DNA of 64,000 nt. It comes from Thauera chlorobenzoica. GTDB taxonomy: Bacteria; Pseudomonadota; Gammaproteobacteria; Burkholderiales; Rhodocyclaceae. The notes under the pieces were generated by a model that did not search any database, had not been told where the DNA came from, and saw only the letters and a list, made by a program, of their open reading frames with translations. The first letter of the stretch is position 1. The number at the start of each line of letters is the position of its first letter. Shown piece after piece: positions 37,089 to 45,677 of this stretch. Both the position numbers and the translations under genes were made by a program. The stretch covers positions 868,001 to 932,000 of the forward strand of contig NZ_CP018839.1 in NCBI RefSeq assembly GCF_001922305.1. Direction: 5' to 3'.

Positions 37089-38314
37089 ACAAGGACTACA
37101 AGGAACTGGTCGTCGGCCTGGACATCGGCACGGCCAAGGTCACCTGCCTGGTGGCGGAAGTGAGGCCGGACGGACGCCTCAACGTGGTCGGCCTGGGCAC
37201 GCAGCCGGCGAGCGGGCTCAAGCGCGGCGTGGTGGTCAATATCGAAGCCACGGTGGATGCGATCTCGCGGGTGGTGCAGGAGGTCGAGCTGATGGCCGAG
37301 TGCAAGGTCTACGAGGTCTATACCGGCATCGCCGGCAGCCACATCAAGAGCTTCAATTCCAACGGCACGGTGGCGATCAAGGAAAAGGAAGTGTCGCCGC
37401 TCGATGTCGAGCGCGTCATCGAAGTCGCGCGTGCGATGCCGATCCCGGCCGAGCAGCAGATCCTGCACACCCTGACCCAGGAGTTCATCATCGACGGCCA
37501 GGGCGGCGTGCGCGAACCGATCGGGATGAGCGGGGTGCGCCTCGAGGTGAAGGTGCATATCGTCACCGGTGCGGTGTCGGCGGCGCAGAACGTGATCAAG
37601 TGCGTGCGCCGCTGCGGCCTCGAAGTCCTCGACCTGAGCCTGCAGCCGCTCGCCTCCAGCCACGCGGTGCTGACCGAGGACGAGAAGGAACTCGGCGTGT
37701 GCATGATCGACATCGGCGGCGGCACTACCGACATCGCCGTGTTCACCCAGGGCGCGATCCGCCATACCGCGGTGATCCCGGTCGCCGGCGACCAGGTCAC
37801 CAACGATATCGCGATGGCGCTGCGCACCCCGACCGCGGAGGCCGAGGAGATCAAGATCCGCCACGGCGTGGCGATGCATCAGCTCGCCGACCCCGAGGAC
37901 ATGATCGAGGTGCCCGGGGTGGGCGACCGGCCGCCGCGCAAGCTGTCGTGCCAAGCCCTTGCCGACGTCATCGAGCCGCGCGTGTCCGAGCTGTTCGAGC
38001 TGGTCCAGGCCGAGCTGCGGCGCAGCGGCTACGAGGAGCTGCTGTCTTCCGGAATCGTGCTCACCGGCGGTTCGGCGGTGATGCGCGGCATGGTCGAGCT
38101 CGGCGAAGAGGTGTTCCACATGCCGGTGAGGGTCGGTGCGCCGCAGTACGACGGCGGCCTGGCCGACGTGGTGTGTCAGCCGCGCTATGCGACCGCGATG
38201 GGGCTGGTGATGGAAGGGATGGCCCAGCGCCGCCGCGGCCTGCAGACGCGCGACACGCGCAGTGTCAGGCAGGTGTTCGGGCGGATGAAGGCGTGGTTCG
38301 AACGGAATTTTTGA
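37085..38314 (+). CDS. ftsA: Cell division protein FtsA
   Basis: Actin-like membrane tether of FtsZ. The 409-aa protein starts [20 protein letters not shown] (phosphate 1 loop), has LGVCMIDIGGGTTDIAVFTQ (phosphate 2), SSGIVLTGGSAVMRGMVELG (adenosine motif) and ends GRMKAWFERNF, the amphipathic membrane-targeting helix. ATGA overlap with ftsQ; a 123-base gap follows before ftsZ. Confidence 0.98.
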   Translation: MNKDYKELVVGLDIGTAKVTCLVAEVRPDGRLNVVGLGTQPASGLKRGVVVNIEATVDAISRVVQEVELMAECKVYEVYTGIAGSHIKSFNSNGTVAIKEKEVSPLDVERVIEVARAMPIPAEQQILHTLTQEFIIDGQGGVREPIGMSGVRLEVKVHIVTGAVSAAQNVIKCVRRCGLEVLDLSLQPLASSHAVLTEDEKELGVCMIDIGGGTTDIAVFTQGAIRHTAVIPVAGDQVTNDIAMALRTPTAEAEEIKIRHGVAMHQLADPEDMIEVPGVGDRPPRKLSCQALADVIEPRVSELFELVQAELRRSGYEELLSSGIVLTGGSAVMRGMVELGEEVFHMPVRVGAPQYDGGLADVVCQPRYATAMGLVMEGMAQRRRGLQTRDTRSVRQVFGRMKAWFERNF

Positions 38315-38346
38315 CCGGGTTACAGATCCCGGCCGGGTTGCATGGG

Positions 38347-38385
38347 TCTATTTAGTAGTAGACTGAAAAAGACATACTAAATAGA
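38347..38385. repeat. AT-rich perfect inverted repeat between ftsA and ftsZ
   Basis: TCTATTTAGTA (38347-38357) and TACTAAATAGA (38375-38385) are perfect 11-base inverted repeats with a 17-base centre. It is almost pure AT in a very GC-rich setting, 52 bases before the ftsZ start. Just before it CCGGG (38315-38319) and CCCGG (38328-38332) could form a small hairpin. A regulator site, RNA hairpin or ftsZ promoter part are all possible. Confidence 0.85.
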
Positions 38386-38437
38386 AGCCGGCCGGGTTTG
38401 GTGTCGAGCAGGATCGTCAATTCAGGAGGCGAGGCAA

Positions 38438-39583
38438 ATGTTTGAAATCGTTGAGAAGGAACCGTGCGGTACCGTCATCAAGGTCATCGGTGTCGGTGGC
38501 GCGGGCGGCAACGCGGTCGATCACATGCTGCGCGAGGGCGTCAAGGGCGTGCACTTCATCTCGGCCAACACCGATGCGCAGGCGCTCAAGCGCTGCCTCG
38601 CGCCGGTCAAGCTGCAGCTCGGCAAAAGCGGCCTGGGGGCCGGCTCCAAGCCCGAGGCCGGCCGCGCCGCCGCGCAGGAGTCGCGCGACGAGGTTGCCGC
38701 CGCGCTCGAAGGCGCGCACATGGTGTTCATCACCGGCGGCATGGGCGGTGGCACCGGCACCGGCGCGGCGCCGGTGGTGGCCGAGATCGCCAAGGAAATG
38801 GGCATCCTGACCGTCGCCGTGGTGACCAAGCCGTTCGATTTCGAGAACCGCATCCGCGTCGCCGAAAGTGGCGTCGAAGAACTCACCCGCCACGTCGATT
38901 CGCTGATCGTGGTGCTCAACGACAAGCTGCTCGACGTCTTCGGAGACGATGCCGGCTTCGAGGAGTGCTTCCGCTCGGCCGACAACGTCCTGCGCTCGGC
39001 GGTCGGCGGCATCGCCGAGATCATCAACGTCCCTGGGCTGGTGAACGTCGACTTCCAGGACGTGCGCACCGCGATGGCGGAAATGGGCCGCGCGATGATG
39101 GGCTCGGCCGAAGCGGCCGGCATGGACCGCGCGCGCATCGCCGCCGAGCAGGCCGCGGTGTCGCCGCTGCTCGAAGGCACCGAGCTTTCCGGCGCGCGCT
39201 GCGTGCTGATCAACATCACCGCGAGCAAGTCGCTGAAGATGTCCGAAGTGCGCGACGCAGTGAAGACGGTGCAGGCTTTTGCCGCACCCGAAGCCTTCGT
39301 CAAGTACGGCACGGTGTTCGACGACGCGATGGAGGACCGCATCCGCATCACCGTGGTCGCCACCGGCCTGGGGGCACCGCGCACTGCGCGCCAGCCGGTG
39401 ATGCAGGTGGTGCAGGGCACCGGCACTTACGGCCCGGCGATGAGCGGCACCGCAGGAGACATGAACGGTCTCGATGTGCCGGCGGTGATGCGCAGCGGCC
39501 GCCGCACCACGGTCGAAGCGATGAGCACCAGCGGCGTCGGCACTTACGACATTCCCGCCTTCCTGCGTCGCCAGGCCGACTGA
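38438..39583 (+). CDS. ftsZ: Cell division GTPase FtsZ
   Basis: Tubulin-like GTPase that builds the Z ring. The 381-aa protein starts MFEIVEKEPCGTVIKVIGVG, has the GTP motif FITGGMGGGTGTGAAPVVAE at about residues 101-120, VNVDFQDVRTAMAEMGRAMM (T7 loop) and ends YDIPAFLRRQAD, the C-terminal peptide that binds FtsA and ZipA. AGGAGG (38424-38429) is the ribosome site. It has its own 123-base upstream region, so separate control is likely. Confidence 0.99.
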   Translation: MFEIVEKEPCGTVIKVIGVGGAGGNAVDHMLREGVKGVHFISANTDAQALKRCLAPVKLQLGKSGLGAGSKPEAGRAAAQESRDEVAAALEGAHMVFITGGMGGGTGTGAAPVVAEIAKEMGILTVAVVTKPFDFENRIRVAESGVEELTRHVDSLIVVLNDKLLDVFGDDAGFEECFRSADNVLRSAVGGIAEIINVPGLVNVDFQDVRTAMAEMGRAMMGSAEAAGMDRARIAAEQAAVSPLLEGTELSGARCVLINITASKSLKMSEVRDAVKTVQAFAAPEAFVKYGTVFDDAMEDRIRITVVATGLGAPRTARQPVMQVVQGTGTYGPAMSGTAGDMNGLDVPAVMRSGRRTTVEAMSTSGVGTYDIPAFLRRQAD

Positions 39584-39804
39584 CGCGTTGCCGGCGGCCG
39601 CTTCCTGCGCCGCCCCTCCTGCTTGCCGCCGCCTGCGGACAGCGGGTGCGAGCCGCCGCCTCCGGTTCGTGACCGCTGCCTTTGCCATGCGGCGGCGTGC
39701 GTCTGCAACATCCGCTTGCGCAACGGCCTGGCGCGCGCGGCGCAGGGGTCCGGGCGGCAACGGGGGCACATGCTAAAATTCATGATCGAAAAAGGAAAAC
39801 GGTC
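39584..39804 (+). other. Intergenic region between ftsZ and lpxC
   Basis: These 221 bases hold no convincing gene. TAAAAT (39774-39779) lies 26 bases before lpxC and could be a -10, without a recognisable -35. AAGGA at 39792-39796 is the lpxC ribosome site. Confidence 0.4.
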
Positions 39805-40728
39805 ATGATCAGGCAGCGCACCCTCAAATCCGTCGTCAAGGCCACCGGCGTCGGTCTGCATGGCGGGCGCAAGGTGACCCTGGTCCTGCGTCCGGCCGCG
39901 CCTGACACCGGCGTCGTCTTCCACCGCGTCGATCTCGATCCGCCGCTGGCCCTGCCCGCCGACCCTTATGCGGTGTGCGACACGCGCATGTGTTCCGGCC
40001 TGGAAAAGGACGGGCACAAGGTCGGCACCGTCGAGCACCTGATGTCGGCGCTCGCCGGGCTGGGCATCGACAACCTCCATGTTGACGTCGATGCGCCGGA
40101 AATGCCGATCCTCGACGGCAGCTCCGCGCCCTTCGTGTTCCTGCTCCAGTCCGCGGGCATCGAAGAGCAGCCGGCGGCGAAGAAATTCCTCCGCGTCAGG
40201 AAAACGGTGGAGTACATCGAAGGCGACAAGTGGGTCCGCCTCGAGCCCTACGACGGCTTCCGCCTGAGCTTTTCGATCGTGTTCAACCACCCTGCGATCG
40301 ACAGCACCTCGACCCAGGTCACGATCGACTTCGCCGAGCAGTCCTATGTGCGCGACGTCGCCCGCGCGCGCACCTTCGGCTTCATGCAGGACGTCGAGTT
40401 CATGCGTGCCAACGGCCTCGCCCTCGGCGGCAGCCTGGAAAACGCGATCGTGATGGACGAGTACCGCGTGCTCAACGCCGAGGGCCTGCGCTACGCCGAC
40501 GAGTTCGTCAAGCACAAGGTGCTCGATGCGATCGGCGACCTCTACCTGTGCGGCCATCCGCTGCTCGCCGCCTATTCCGCGCACAAGGCCGGGCATGCGC
40601 TCAACAACCAGATCCTGCGCGTGCTGCTGGAAGACCGCGAAGCCTGGGAAATCGTCAGCTTCGACCAGAGCGCAGCCACCCCGCCCGCGGTCGCGCATCA
40701 GTTCGCCCCCTTCCCGGCTTTCGCCTGA
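39805..40728 (+). CDS. lpxC: UDP-3-O-acyl-N-acetylglucosamine deacetylase
   Basis: Zinc enzyme of the committed step in lipid A synthesis. The 307-aa protein starts [20 protein letters not shown], has [20 protein letters not shown] (zinc His), [17 protein letters not shown], and [20 protein letters not shown] with HKVLDxIGDL and the catalytic GHP. Length matches E. coli. It closes the recognisable dcw cluster. Confidence 0.98.
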   Translation: MIRQRTLKSVVKATGVGLHGGRKVTLVLRPAAPDTGVVFHRVDLDPPLALPADPYAVCDTRMCSGLEKDGHKVGTVEHLMSALAGLGIDNLHVDVDAPEMPILDGSSAPFVFLLQSAGIEEQPAAKKFLRVRKTVEYIEGDKWVRLEPYDGFRLSFSIVFNHPAIDSTSTQVTIDFAEQSYVRDVARARTFGFMQDVEFMRANGLALGGSLENAIVMDEYRVLNAEGLRYADEFVKHKVLDAIGDLYLCGHPLLAAYSAHKAGHALNNQILRVLLEDREAWEIVSFDQSAATPPAVAHQFAPFPAFA

Positions 40729-40825
40729 CGCACGTGAACCGCCCCGGCTTCGCACCCGCCGTGTTCCCCGCCCCTCCCCGGCAGCCTGCGCCGCCCGGGC
40801 TCCGCCTGCCGGGGAGGGCCGCCGC

Positions 40826-41014
40826 GTGCTGATCATGCGTTTCCTGCTGCTGCTGGCGGTGCTCGCCATCGGCGGATCGGTGATCCTGTGGCTGCTGACC
40901 GGCAACCCGCGCTACAAGTCCTGGGCATGGAAGGCGTTCCGTGGCGCAGTGGTCGTGCTGTTCGTGTTCCTTGCCTTGTTCGCGATCGAGCGCGTGCTGA
41001 CACCGCTGGGCTGA
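40826..41014 (+). CDS. Small two-helix membrane protein of unknown function
   Basis: A 62-aa protein reading MLIMRFLLLLAVLAIGGSVI from GTG 40826, with two membrane helices (FLLLLAVLAIGGSVILWLL and AVVVLFVFLALFAIERVL) joined by TGNPRYKSWAWKAFRG. GGGGAGGG at 40811-40818 is 7 bases before this GTG; an ATG at 40835 is 16 bases away. Small proteins of this look follow lpxC in related genomes, but no function is known to me. Confidence 0.68.
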   Translation: MLIMRFLLLLAVLAIGGSVILWLLTGNPRYKSWAWKAFRGAVVVLFVFLALFAIERVLTPLG

Positions 41015-41048
41015 GGACACCTCCACTGGCGCGCTATTTGCCCGGTCG

Positions 41049-41062
41049 AAAAGATATCTTTT
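41049..41062. repeat. Perfect 14-bp palindrome at the start of the polysaccharide locus
   Basis: AAAAGATATCTTTT is a perfect AT-rich palindrome in the 198-base gap before the first glycosyltransferase gene. Further on, TTGCCC (41119-41124) and TTAAAC (41141-41146) with 16 bases between could be a promoter. The palindrome may be an operator for the locus. Confidence 0.5.
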
Positions 41063-41212
41063 GCCTTTTCTCAAAGGGTTCGAAGCGGCGGATCAATCGA
41101 TGTGCATATTGCGTTGCATTGCCCGAAAAGTGTCTCGCGGTTAAACTCTCCGCCTTTGCGGCACCCCTTGTCCATCACCCGACCGGTGCTTTTCGCGCCA
41201 GGCACTGCGAGC

Positions 41213-43036
41213 ATGCGCATACTGCACATCGGCAAATACTTCCCGCCCGACCACGGCGGCATGGAAAGCTTTCTCGCCGATCTCGTTGCAGCGCAACGTG
41301 CACAGGGGCTGGAGGTGGCGGCACTGGTGCATGGCGAACCGCGTGGCGACGACCCCGATTGGCTGGTGCGCGTGCCGGTGGCGGCGACGCTGATTTATGC
41401 CCCGCTCGCGTCCGGCTTTCGCGCCGCGCTGGCATGCCTCATCCGCCGCTTCCGGCCGGATGTGCTGCATCTTCACTTGCCCAACAATTCCGCCTTGTGG
41501 GCGCTTACATTGGGCGCCGCACGCGACATTCCATGGGTCGTGCACTGGCATGCGGACGTCGTCGTTTCGCAGATCCGCGGTGCCGTGGCACTGGCCTACC
41601 GGCTGTACCGCCCGTTCGAGCAGGCCGTGCTCGAACGGGCCGAGCGCATTGTCGTCACCTCGCCGGACTATCTCGGCGCCTCCGAGCCGCTGTCGCGCTG
41701 GCACGACAAGTGCGCGGTGATTCCCCTCGGCCTGAATATCGCTGCCCAGTCGGGCACGGTTCCTGCAAGCGACGCTTGGCCACCGGGGGTTACCCGCCTG
41801 CTGTCGATCGGTCGTCTGGCCTATTACAAGGGTTTCGACACCTTGATCCGGGCGGTGGCGGAGCAGCCCCATGCCCATCTCGTGATCATCGGTAGCGGCG
41901 AGCTGCGCGACGAACTCGCCCGCCTCGTCGCCCGCCTGACTCCCGCTGGCAGCCCGCCGCGCGTCACCCTGGCCGGTGCGGTCGATGATGCGCGCAAGCA
42001 CGCACTGCTTGCCGCCTGCGACGCTTTCTGCCTGGCCTCCTGCGAGCGTACCGAAGCCTTTGGTGTCGCTGTCATGGAGGCGATGCAGCATGCCAAGCCC
42101 TGCCTGGTCAGTGAACTGCCCGGCTCCGGTCTGCCCTGGCTGGTGCGTAGCAGTGGGGCCGGGCGCACGCTGGCGGTGGGCGACGTTGGCGCCTGGCAGG
42201 GCGCCATCGGCGAACTACGTGCCGATCCCGCGCAAGCCGCAGGCTGGGGCAGGGCGGGGCGAACCGCATTGCTCGAGCGATTCGACATCCAGGCCTGCAG
42301 CCACGCCATTCGCGGTGTGTATGACGAAATCGTGACGCCGCCGGTGTTTCCTGCGCAGCAGCCGCTGATCGTGATCCCAGCCCGCGACGAAGCCGCCACC
42401 ATCGCCGCCGTCATTGTCGCCTTGCGCGCGCAGGGATGGACGGACATCGTCGTGGTCAATGACCAGAGCACCGACGACACCGCTACCGTCGCCCGCACCG
42501 CCGGCGCCACTGTGCTCAATCCGGTGCTGCCGCTCGGCGCCTGGGGGGCGATGCAGACCGGTATCCGCTATGCCCTTCGCCATGGCCACCAACAGGTCGT
42601 CACCATCGATGCCGATGGTCAGCACGAGCCGGCGTACATCCCCGCATTGCTCGACGCCGCTCGTCATAGCGATGTCGTGATCGGCGCCTATACCGAGCGC
42701 GGCAGCCCGACACGCCGGTTTGCCTGGCGTTATTTCCGCCTCATCACCGGCTTTGCCATCGAGGACCTGACGTCCGGATTCCGTTGTTATAACCGTGCCG
42801 CCTGCGAAATCCTCGCCGATGAAGAGGCCACCCTGCTTGATTACCAGGATCTGGGGGTGCTGCTGCTGTTGCGGCGCGCAGGGTTGAGCATCTCCGAAGT
42901 GCCGGTGGAAATGTATCCGCGCCTCACCGGTCCTTCGCGCATTTTCGCCAGTTGGTCGCGCGTGGCGCGCTACATGCTCGAAAGCACCCTGCTGTGCCTC
43001 GCGCGCTGGAACCCCAAACACCACTTTCGCCGATGA
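41213..43036 (+). CDS. Fused glycosyltransferase: GT4 domain followed by a GT2 (polyprenyl-mannosyltransferase-like) domain
   Basis: A 607-aa protein with two enzymes in one chain. Residues 1 to about 375 are GT4: MRILHIGKYFPPDHGGMESF, then LLSIGRLAYYKGFDTLIRAV and ERTEAFGVAVMEAMQHAKPC, the donor-binding EX7E. From about residue 383 a GT2 domain begins: LIVIPARDEAATIAAVIVAL, DIVVVNDQSTDDTATVARTA, VVTIDADGQHEPAYIPALLD (DxD) and LTSGFRCYNRAACEIL, as in dolichol-phosphate-mannose-synthase relatives. No membrane helices are clear. ATG 41213 gives the normal GT4 start; upstream in-frame codons are not family-like. Overlaps the DUF2304 gene by 4 bases. Confidence 0.88.
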   Translation: MRILHIGKYFPPDHGGMESFLADLVAAQRAQGLEVAALVHGEPRGDDPDWLVRVPVAATLIYAPLASGFRAALACLIRRFRPDVLHLHLPNNSALWALTLGAARDIPWVVHWHADVVVSQIRGAVALAYRLYRPFEQAVLERAERIVVTSPDYLGASEPLSRWHDKCAVIPLGLNIAAQSGTVPASDAWPPGVTRLLSIGRLAYYKGFDTLIRAVAEQPHAHLVIIGSGELRDELARLVARLTPAGSPPRVTLAGAVDDARKHALLAACDAFCLASCERTEAFGVAVMEAMQHAKPCLVSELPGSGLPWLVRSSGAGRTLAVGDVGAWQGAIGELRADPAQAAGWGRAGRTALLERFDIQACSHAIRGVYDEIVTPPVFPAQQPLIVIPARDEAATIAAVIVALRAQGWTDIVVVNDQSTDDTATVARTAGATVLNPVLPLGAWGAMQTGIRYALRHGHQQVVTIDADGQHEPAYIPALLDAARHSDVVIGAYTERGSPTRRFAWRYFRLITGFAIEDLTSGFRCYNRAACEILADEEATLLDYQDLGVLLLLRRAGLSISEVPVEMYPRLTGPSRIFASWSRVARYMLESTLLCLARWNPKHHFRR

Positions 43037-43371
43037 CCTCATTTACGCTCACCACCGCATTGTTGGGCCTCGGCCTGGCTACCATCATCCTTGTCCTGGT
43101 ACGGCGCGGCCACCTGCACCTGAGGCACGGCGTGTTCTGGATCATCGTTGCTGCCCTGGCCGCGTTGTTCGGTGCCTGGCCGATGCTGATCGACCGTATC
43201 GGCGCCATCAGCGGCATCCGCTACCCACCCGCGCTGCTGCTGCTCGCCGCGGTCGTCGTGTTGCTGATCAAATCCCTACTTGCCGACATGGCCAACTCCC
43301 GTCTCGAACGCCAGGTTCGCCGTCTGAACCAGCGCCTGGCCATGTTCGAGGCCGATCATGAACGACAATGA
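43033..43371 (+). CDS. DUF2304 small membrane protein
   Basis: A 112-aa protein with three hydrophobic helices (FTLTTALLGLGLATIILVLV, LRHGVFWIIVAALAALFGAW, PPALLLLAAVVVLLIKSLLA) and a C-terminal basic coiled-coil stretch (SRLERQVRRLNQRLAMFEAD). DUF2304 proteins typically stand beside GT2 genes of polysaccharide loci and are thought to be membrane partners of those transferases. ATGA overlap with the fused transferase supports that link. Confidence 0.85.
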   Translation: MTSFTLTTALLGLGLATIILVLVRRGHLHLRHGVFWIIVAALAALFGAWPMLIDRIGAISGIRYPPALLLLAAVVVLLIKSLLADMANSRLERQVRRLNQRLAMFEADHERQ

Positions 43372-44869
43372 CCGATTTCCGCTGCAATCCGATACCGGTA
43401 TGAACCCTACTGCGATAACGCTGCTCCCGATCATCCTTTCCGGCGGCTCCGGCACCCGGCTATGGCCGCTGTCGCGCGAAACCTACCCCAAGCAGTTGCT
43501 GGCTTTGACCGGCACGGCAACCCTGCTACAGGAAACCGCCTTGCGCCTGGGTGGGCTCGAGGGGGCGCTGCAGGTCAGCAGCCCCGGGGTTGTCTGCAAT
43601 GTTGAATGCCGCTTCATTACCGCCGAGCAGCTTCAGACTGTAGGCAAGCCGGCCTCCTTCATTCTGCTCGAACCGTTCGGGCGCAATACCGCGCCGGCGC
43701 TCACGCTCGCCGCCCTGCAGGCACACCGGGACGGAAGCGACCCGGTCATGCTGGTGATGCCGGCCGATCACGTCATCGGCGACGTACCGGCCTTCCATGC
43801 CGCGGTGCAACGCGGGCTTGCCGCTGCCGCAGACGGGGCGATGCTCACCTTCGGCATCGTCCCAACCCGGGCGGAAACCGGCTATGGCTACCTGCGTTAC
43901 GGCGATGAACAAGCCGACGGCAGCCGCCAGCTGGCCGCCTTCGTCGAAAAACCCGACCTTGAAACCGCTCGACGCTACCTCGACAGCGGCGAATATCTGT
44001 GGAACAGCGGCCTGTTCATGATGCGCGCCTCGGTTTGGCTGAAAGCCATTGCCCATTTCGACCCCGCGATGGCCACCGCTTGCACCGCCGCTTTTGAAGC
44101 TGCCAGTCGTGATATCGATTTCATTCGCATCGACCCCATCGCCTTTGCCGCCTGCCCGTCCGATTCGATCGACTATGCGGTCATGGAAAAACTTGCCGCC
44201 GCGCCGGAACTCGGCATTCCGGCGCGTATCGTGCCGCTCGATGCCAACTGGTCCGATGTCGGCGCATGGGATGCGTTGTGGGACGTGCTCGACAAAGACG
44301 CCGCCGGCAATGCCACTCGCGGTCACACCCTGCTCGAGGGTTCCACCGGCTCCCTCGTTTTTGCCGGCAGCCGCTTGGTCGCTGGCGTCGGGCTGGACAA
44401 CATCATCGTCGTCGAAACTGCCGACGCCGTGCTCGTCGCCGACAAGAGCCGTACCCAGGATGTCAAGAAAATCGTCGCCCGCCTGAAGGCCGAAGGTCAT
44501 ACCCTGACCGATACCCACCGCAAGGTGCATCGCCCCTGGGGCTGGTACGACTCGATCGATGCCGGTGATCGCTTCCAGGTCAAGCGCATCGTCGTCAAGC
44601 CCGGTGCCAGCCTCAGCCTGCAGATGCATCACCACCGGGCCGAGCATTGGGTCGTCGTCAGCGGTACCGCCGAAATCACTAATGGCGACAAGGTGCTGCT
44701 ATTGTCGGAAAACGAATCCACCTATATCCCGCTCGGCCACGTCCATCGCCTCTCCAACCCCGGAAAGATGCCGCTGGAAATCATCGAAGTCCAGTCCGGC
44801 AGCTACCTGGGCGAAGACGACATCGTGCGCTTCGAAGACACCTACGGCCGTGCTCCTGCGGACGGATGA
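43358..44869 (+). CDS. manC: Mannose-1-phosphate guanylyltransferase / mannose-6-phosphate isomerase
   Basis: Bifunctional enzyme providing GDP-mannose. The 503-aa protein has the nucleotidyl site PIILSGGSGTRLWPLSRETY and PKQLLAL, VMPADHVIGD, VEKPD and NSGLFMMR in the first domain. The C-terminal cupin carries HRPWGWYDSIDAGDRFQVKR, PGASLSLQMHHHRAEHWVVV (metal His) and YIPLGHVHRLSNPGKMPLEI. It begins inside the end of the DUF2304 gene. Its product feeds gmd and fcl, about 8-10 kb away, to make GDP-L-fucose. Confidence 0.96.
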   Translation: MNDNDRFPLQSDTGMNPTAITLLPIILSGGSGTRLWPLSRETYPKQLLALTGTATLLQETALRLGGLEGALQVSSPGVVCNVECRFITAEQLQTVGKPASFILLEPFGRNTAPALTLAALQAHRDGSDPVMLVMPADHVIGDVPAFHAAVQRGLAAAADGAMLTFGIVPTRAETGYGYLRYGDEQADGSRQLAAFVEKPDLETARRYLDSGEYLWNSGLFMMRASVWLKAIAHFDPAMATACTAAFEAASRDIDFIRIDPIAFAACPSDSIDYAVMEKLAAAPELGIPARIVPLDANWSDVGAWDALWDVLDKDAAGNATRGHTLLEGSTGSLVFAGSRLVAGVGLDNIIVVETADAVLVADKSRTQDVKKIVARLKAEGHTLTDTHRKVHRPWGWYDSIDAGDRFQVKRIVVKPGASLSLQMHHHRAEHWVVVSGTAEITNGDKVLLLSENESTYIPLGHVHRLSNPGKMPLEIIEVQSGSYLGEDDIVRFEDTYGRAPADG

Positions 44870-44887
44870 CGAGCCAGTGCTTGTAGC

Positions 44888-45634
44888 ATGGACCATTTAA
44901 TCATTCGCATCATCAGCGAACTGCTCCTGCCGCCCTTTAGCCCTTTTGGCCTGTTATTGCTGGGCTTTGTGTTGTACGCCAAAAACTGGAAACGGACTGG
45001 TTCCAGCCTGGCTGTCGTTGCCTGCGGTGGGATGATCGCGTTTTCTTTGGTCGGGTTTGACAATTTCGCGCGCTCGCCCTGGCCACAAGTTCCCGAACGG
45101 ATTGCGCTTCCGTATCCGCAGGCGGAAGCCATTGTGGTGCTGGGTGCGGGGCGATATCTTCAGGCGCCTGAATATGACGGAGATACCGCCGCCGCAGGCT
45201 CGCTCGAACGTGTGCGCTATGCGGCCAAGCTCTATCGCGAGACCGGTCTTCCCATTTTGGTCAGTGGAGGTCGCCCAGGTGACATCGGCACGCGCTCCGA
45301 AGCCGAGATCATGCAGGATATCCTTGAGCAGGAATTCCACGTCCCCGTGCGCTGGGTCGAACCTGATTCCGAGGATACACAGCAGAACGCTGAACGCTCG
45401 GCCGCGCTATTGCGCGCTGAGGGCGTAACGTGCATCTACCTTGTCACCCATGGCTTCCATATCGATCGTGCCGCGGCAGAGTTCCACAAGCACGGGCTGG
45501 AGGTGGTGCCGATGGCCACGGGCTTCGTCCGGCCGCAGCCGGACACCGTGCTGTCCTGGTTGCCCAGCTTCGAAGGCGTGGCCCGTAACCGTGGCTGGAT
45601 CTACGAGACGCTTGCCGGACTCAAGCCTTTCTGA
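44888..45634 (+). CDS. YdcF/ElyC (DUF218) envelope protein
   Basis: A 248-aa protein with two N-terminal membrane helices (LLLPPFSPFGLLLLGFVLYA and GSSLAVVACGGMIAFSLVGF), then a DUF218 domain: AIVVLGAGRYLQAPEY, GLPILVSGGRPG, DSEDTQQNAERSAALLR and IYLVTHGFHIDRAAAEF. ElyC affects undecaprenyl-phosphate-dependent envelope synthesis in E. coli, fitting a polysaccharide locus. It lies 18 bases after manC and ends convergently with the next gene. Exact activity is unknown. Confidence 0.86.
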   Translation: MDHLIIRIISELLLPPFSPFGLLLLGFVLYAKNWKRTGSSLAVVACGGMIAFSLVGFDNFARSPWPQVPERIALPYPQAEAIVVLGAGRYLQAPEYDGDTAAAGSLERVRYAAKLYRETGLPILVSGGRPGDIGTRSEAEIMQDILEQEFHVPVRWVEPDSEDTQQNAERSAALLRAEGVTCIYLVTHGFHIDRAAAEFHKHGLEVVPMATGFVRPQPDTVLSWLPSFEGVARNRGWIYETLAGLKPF

Positions 45635-45677
45635 AAGTCGCCGAGCCTGGCGGTAAGCGCCGTAGACAGACCGCACA

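Noticed and set aside
45650..45662. GGCG-GTAAG-CGCC hairpin between the convergent YdcF-like and WcaJ-like genes as a bidirectional terminator
   Set aside because: Stem of four bases without T runs; too weak to list.
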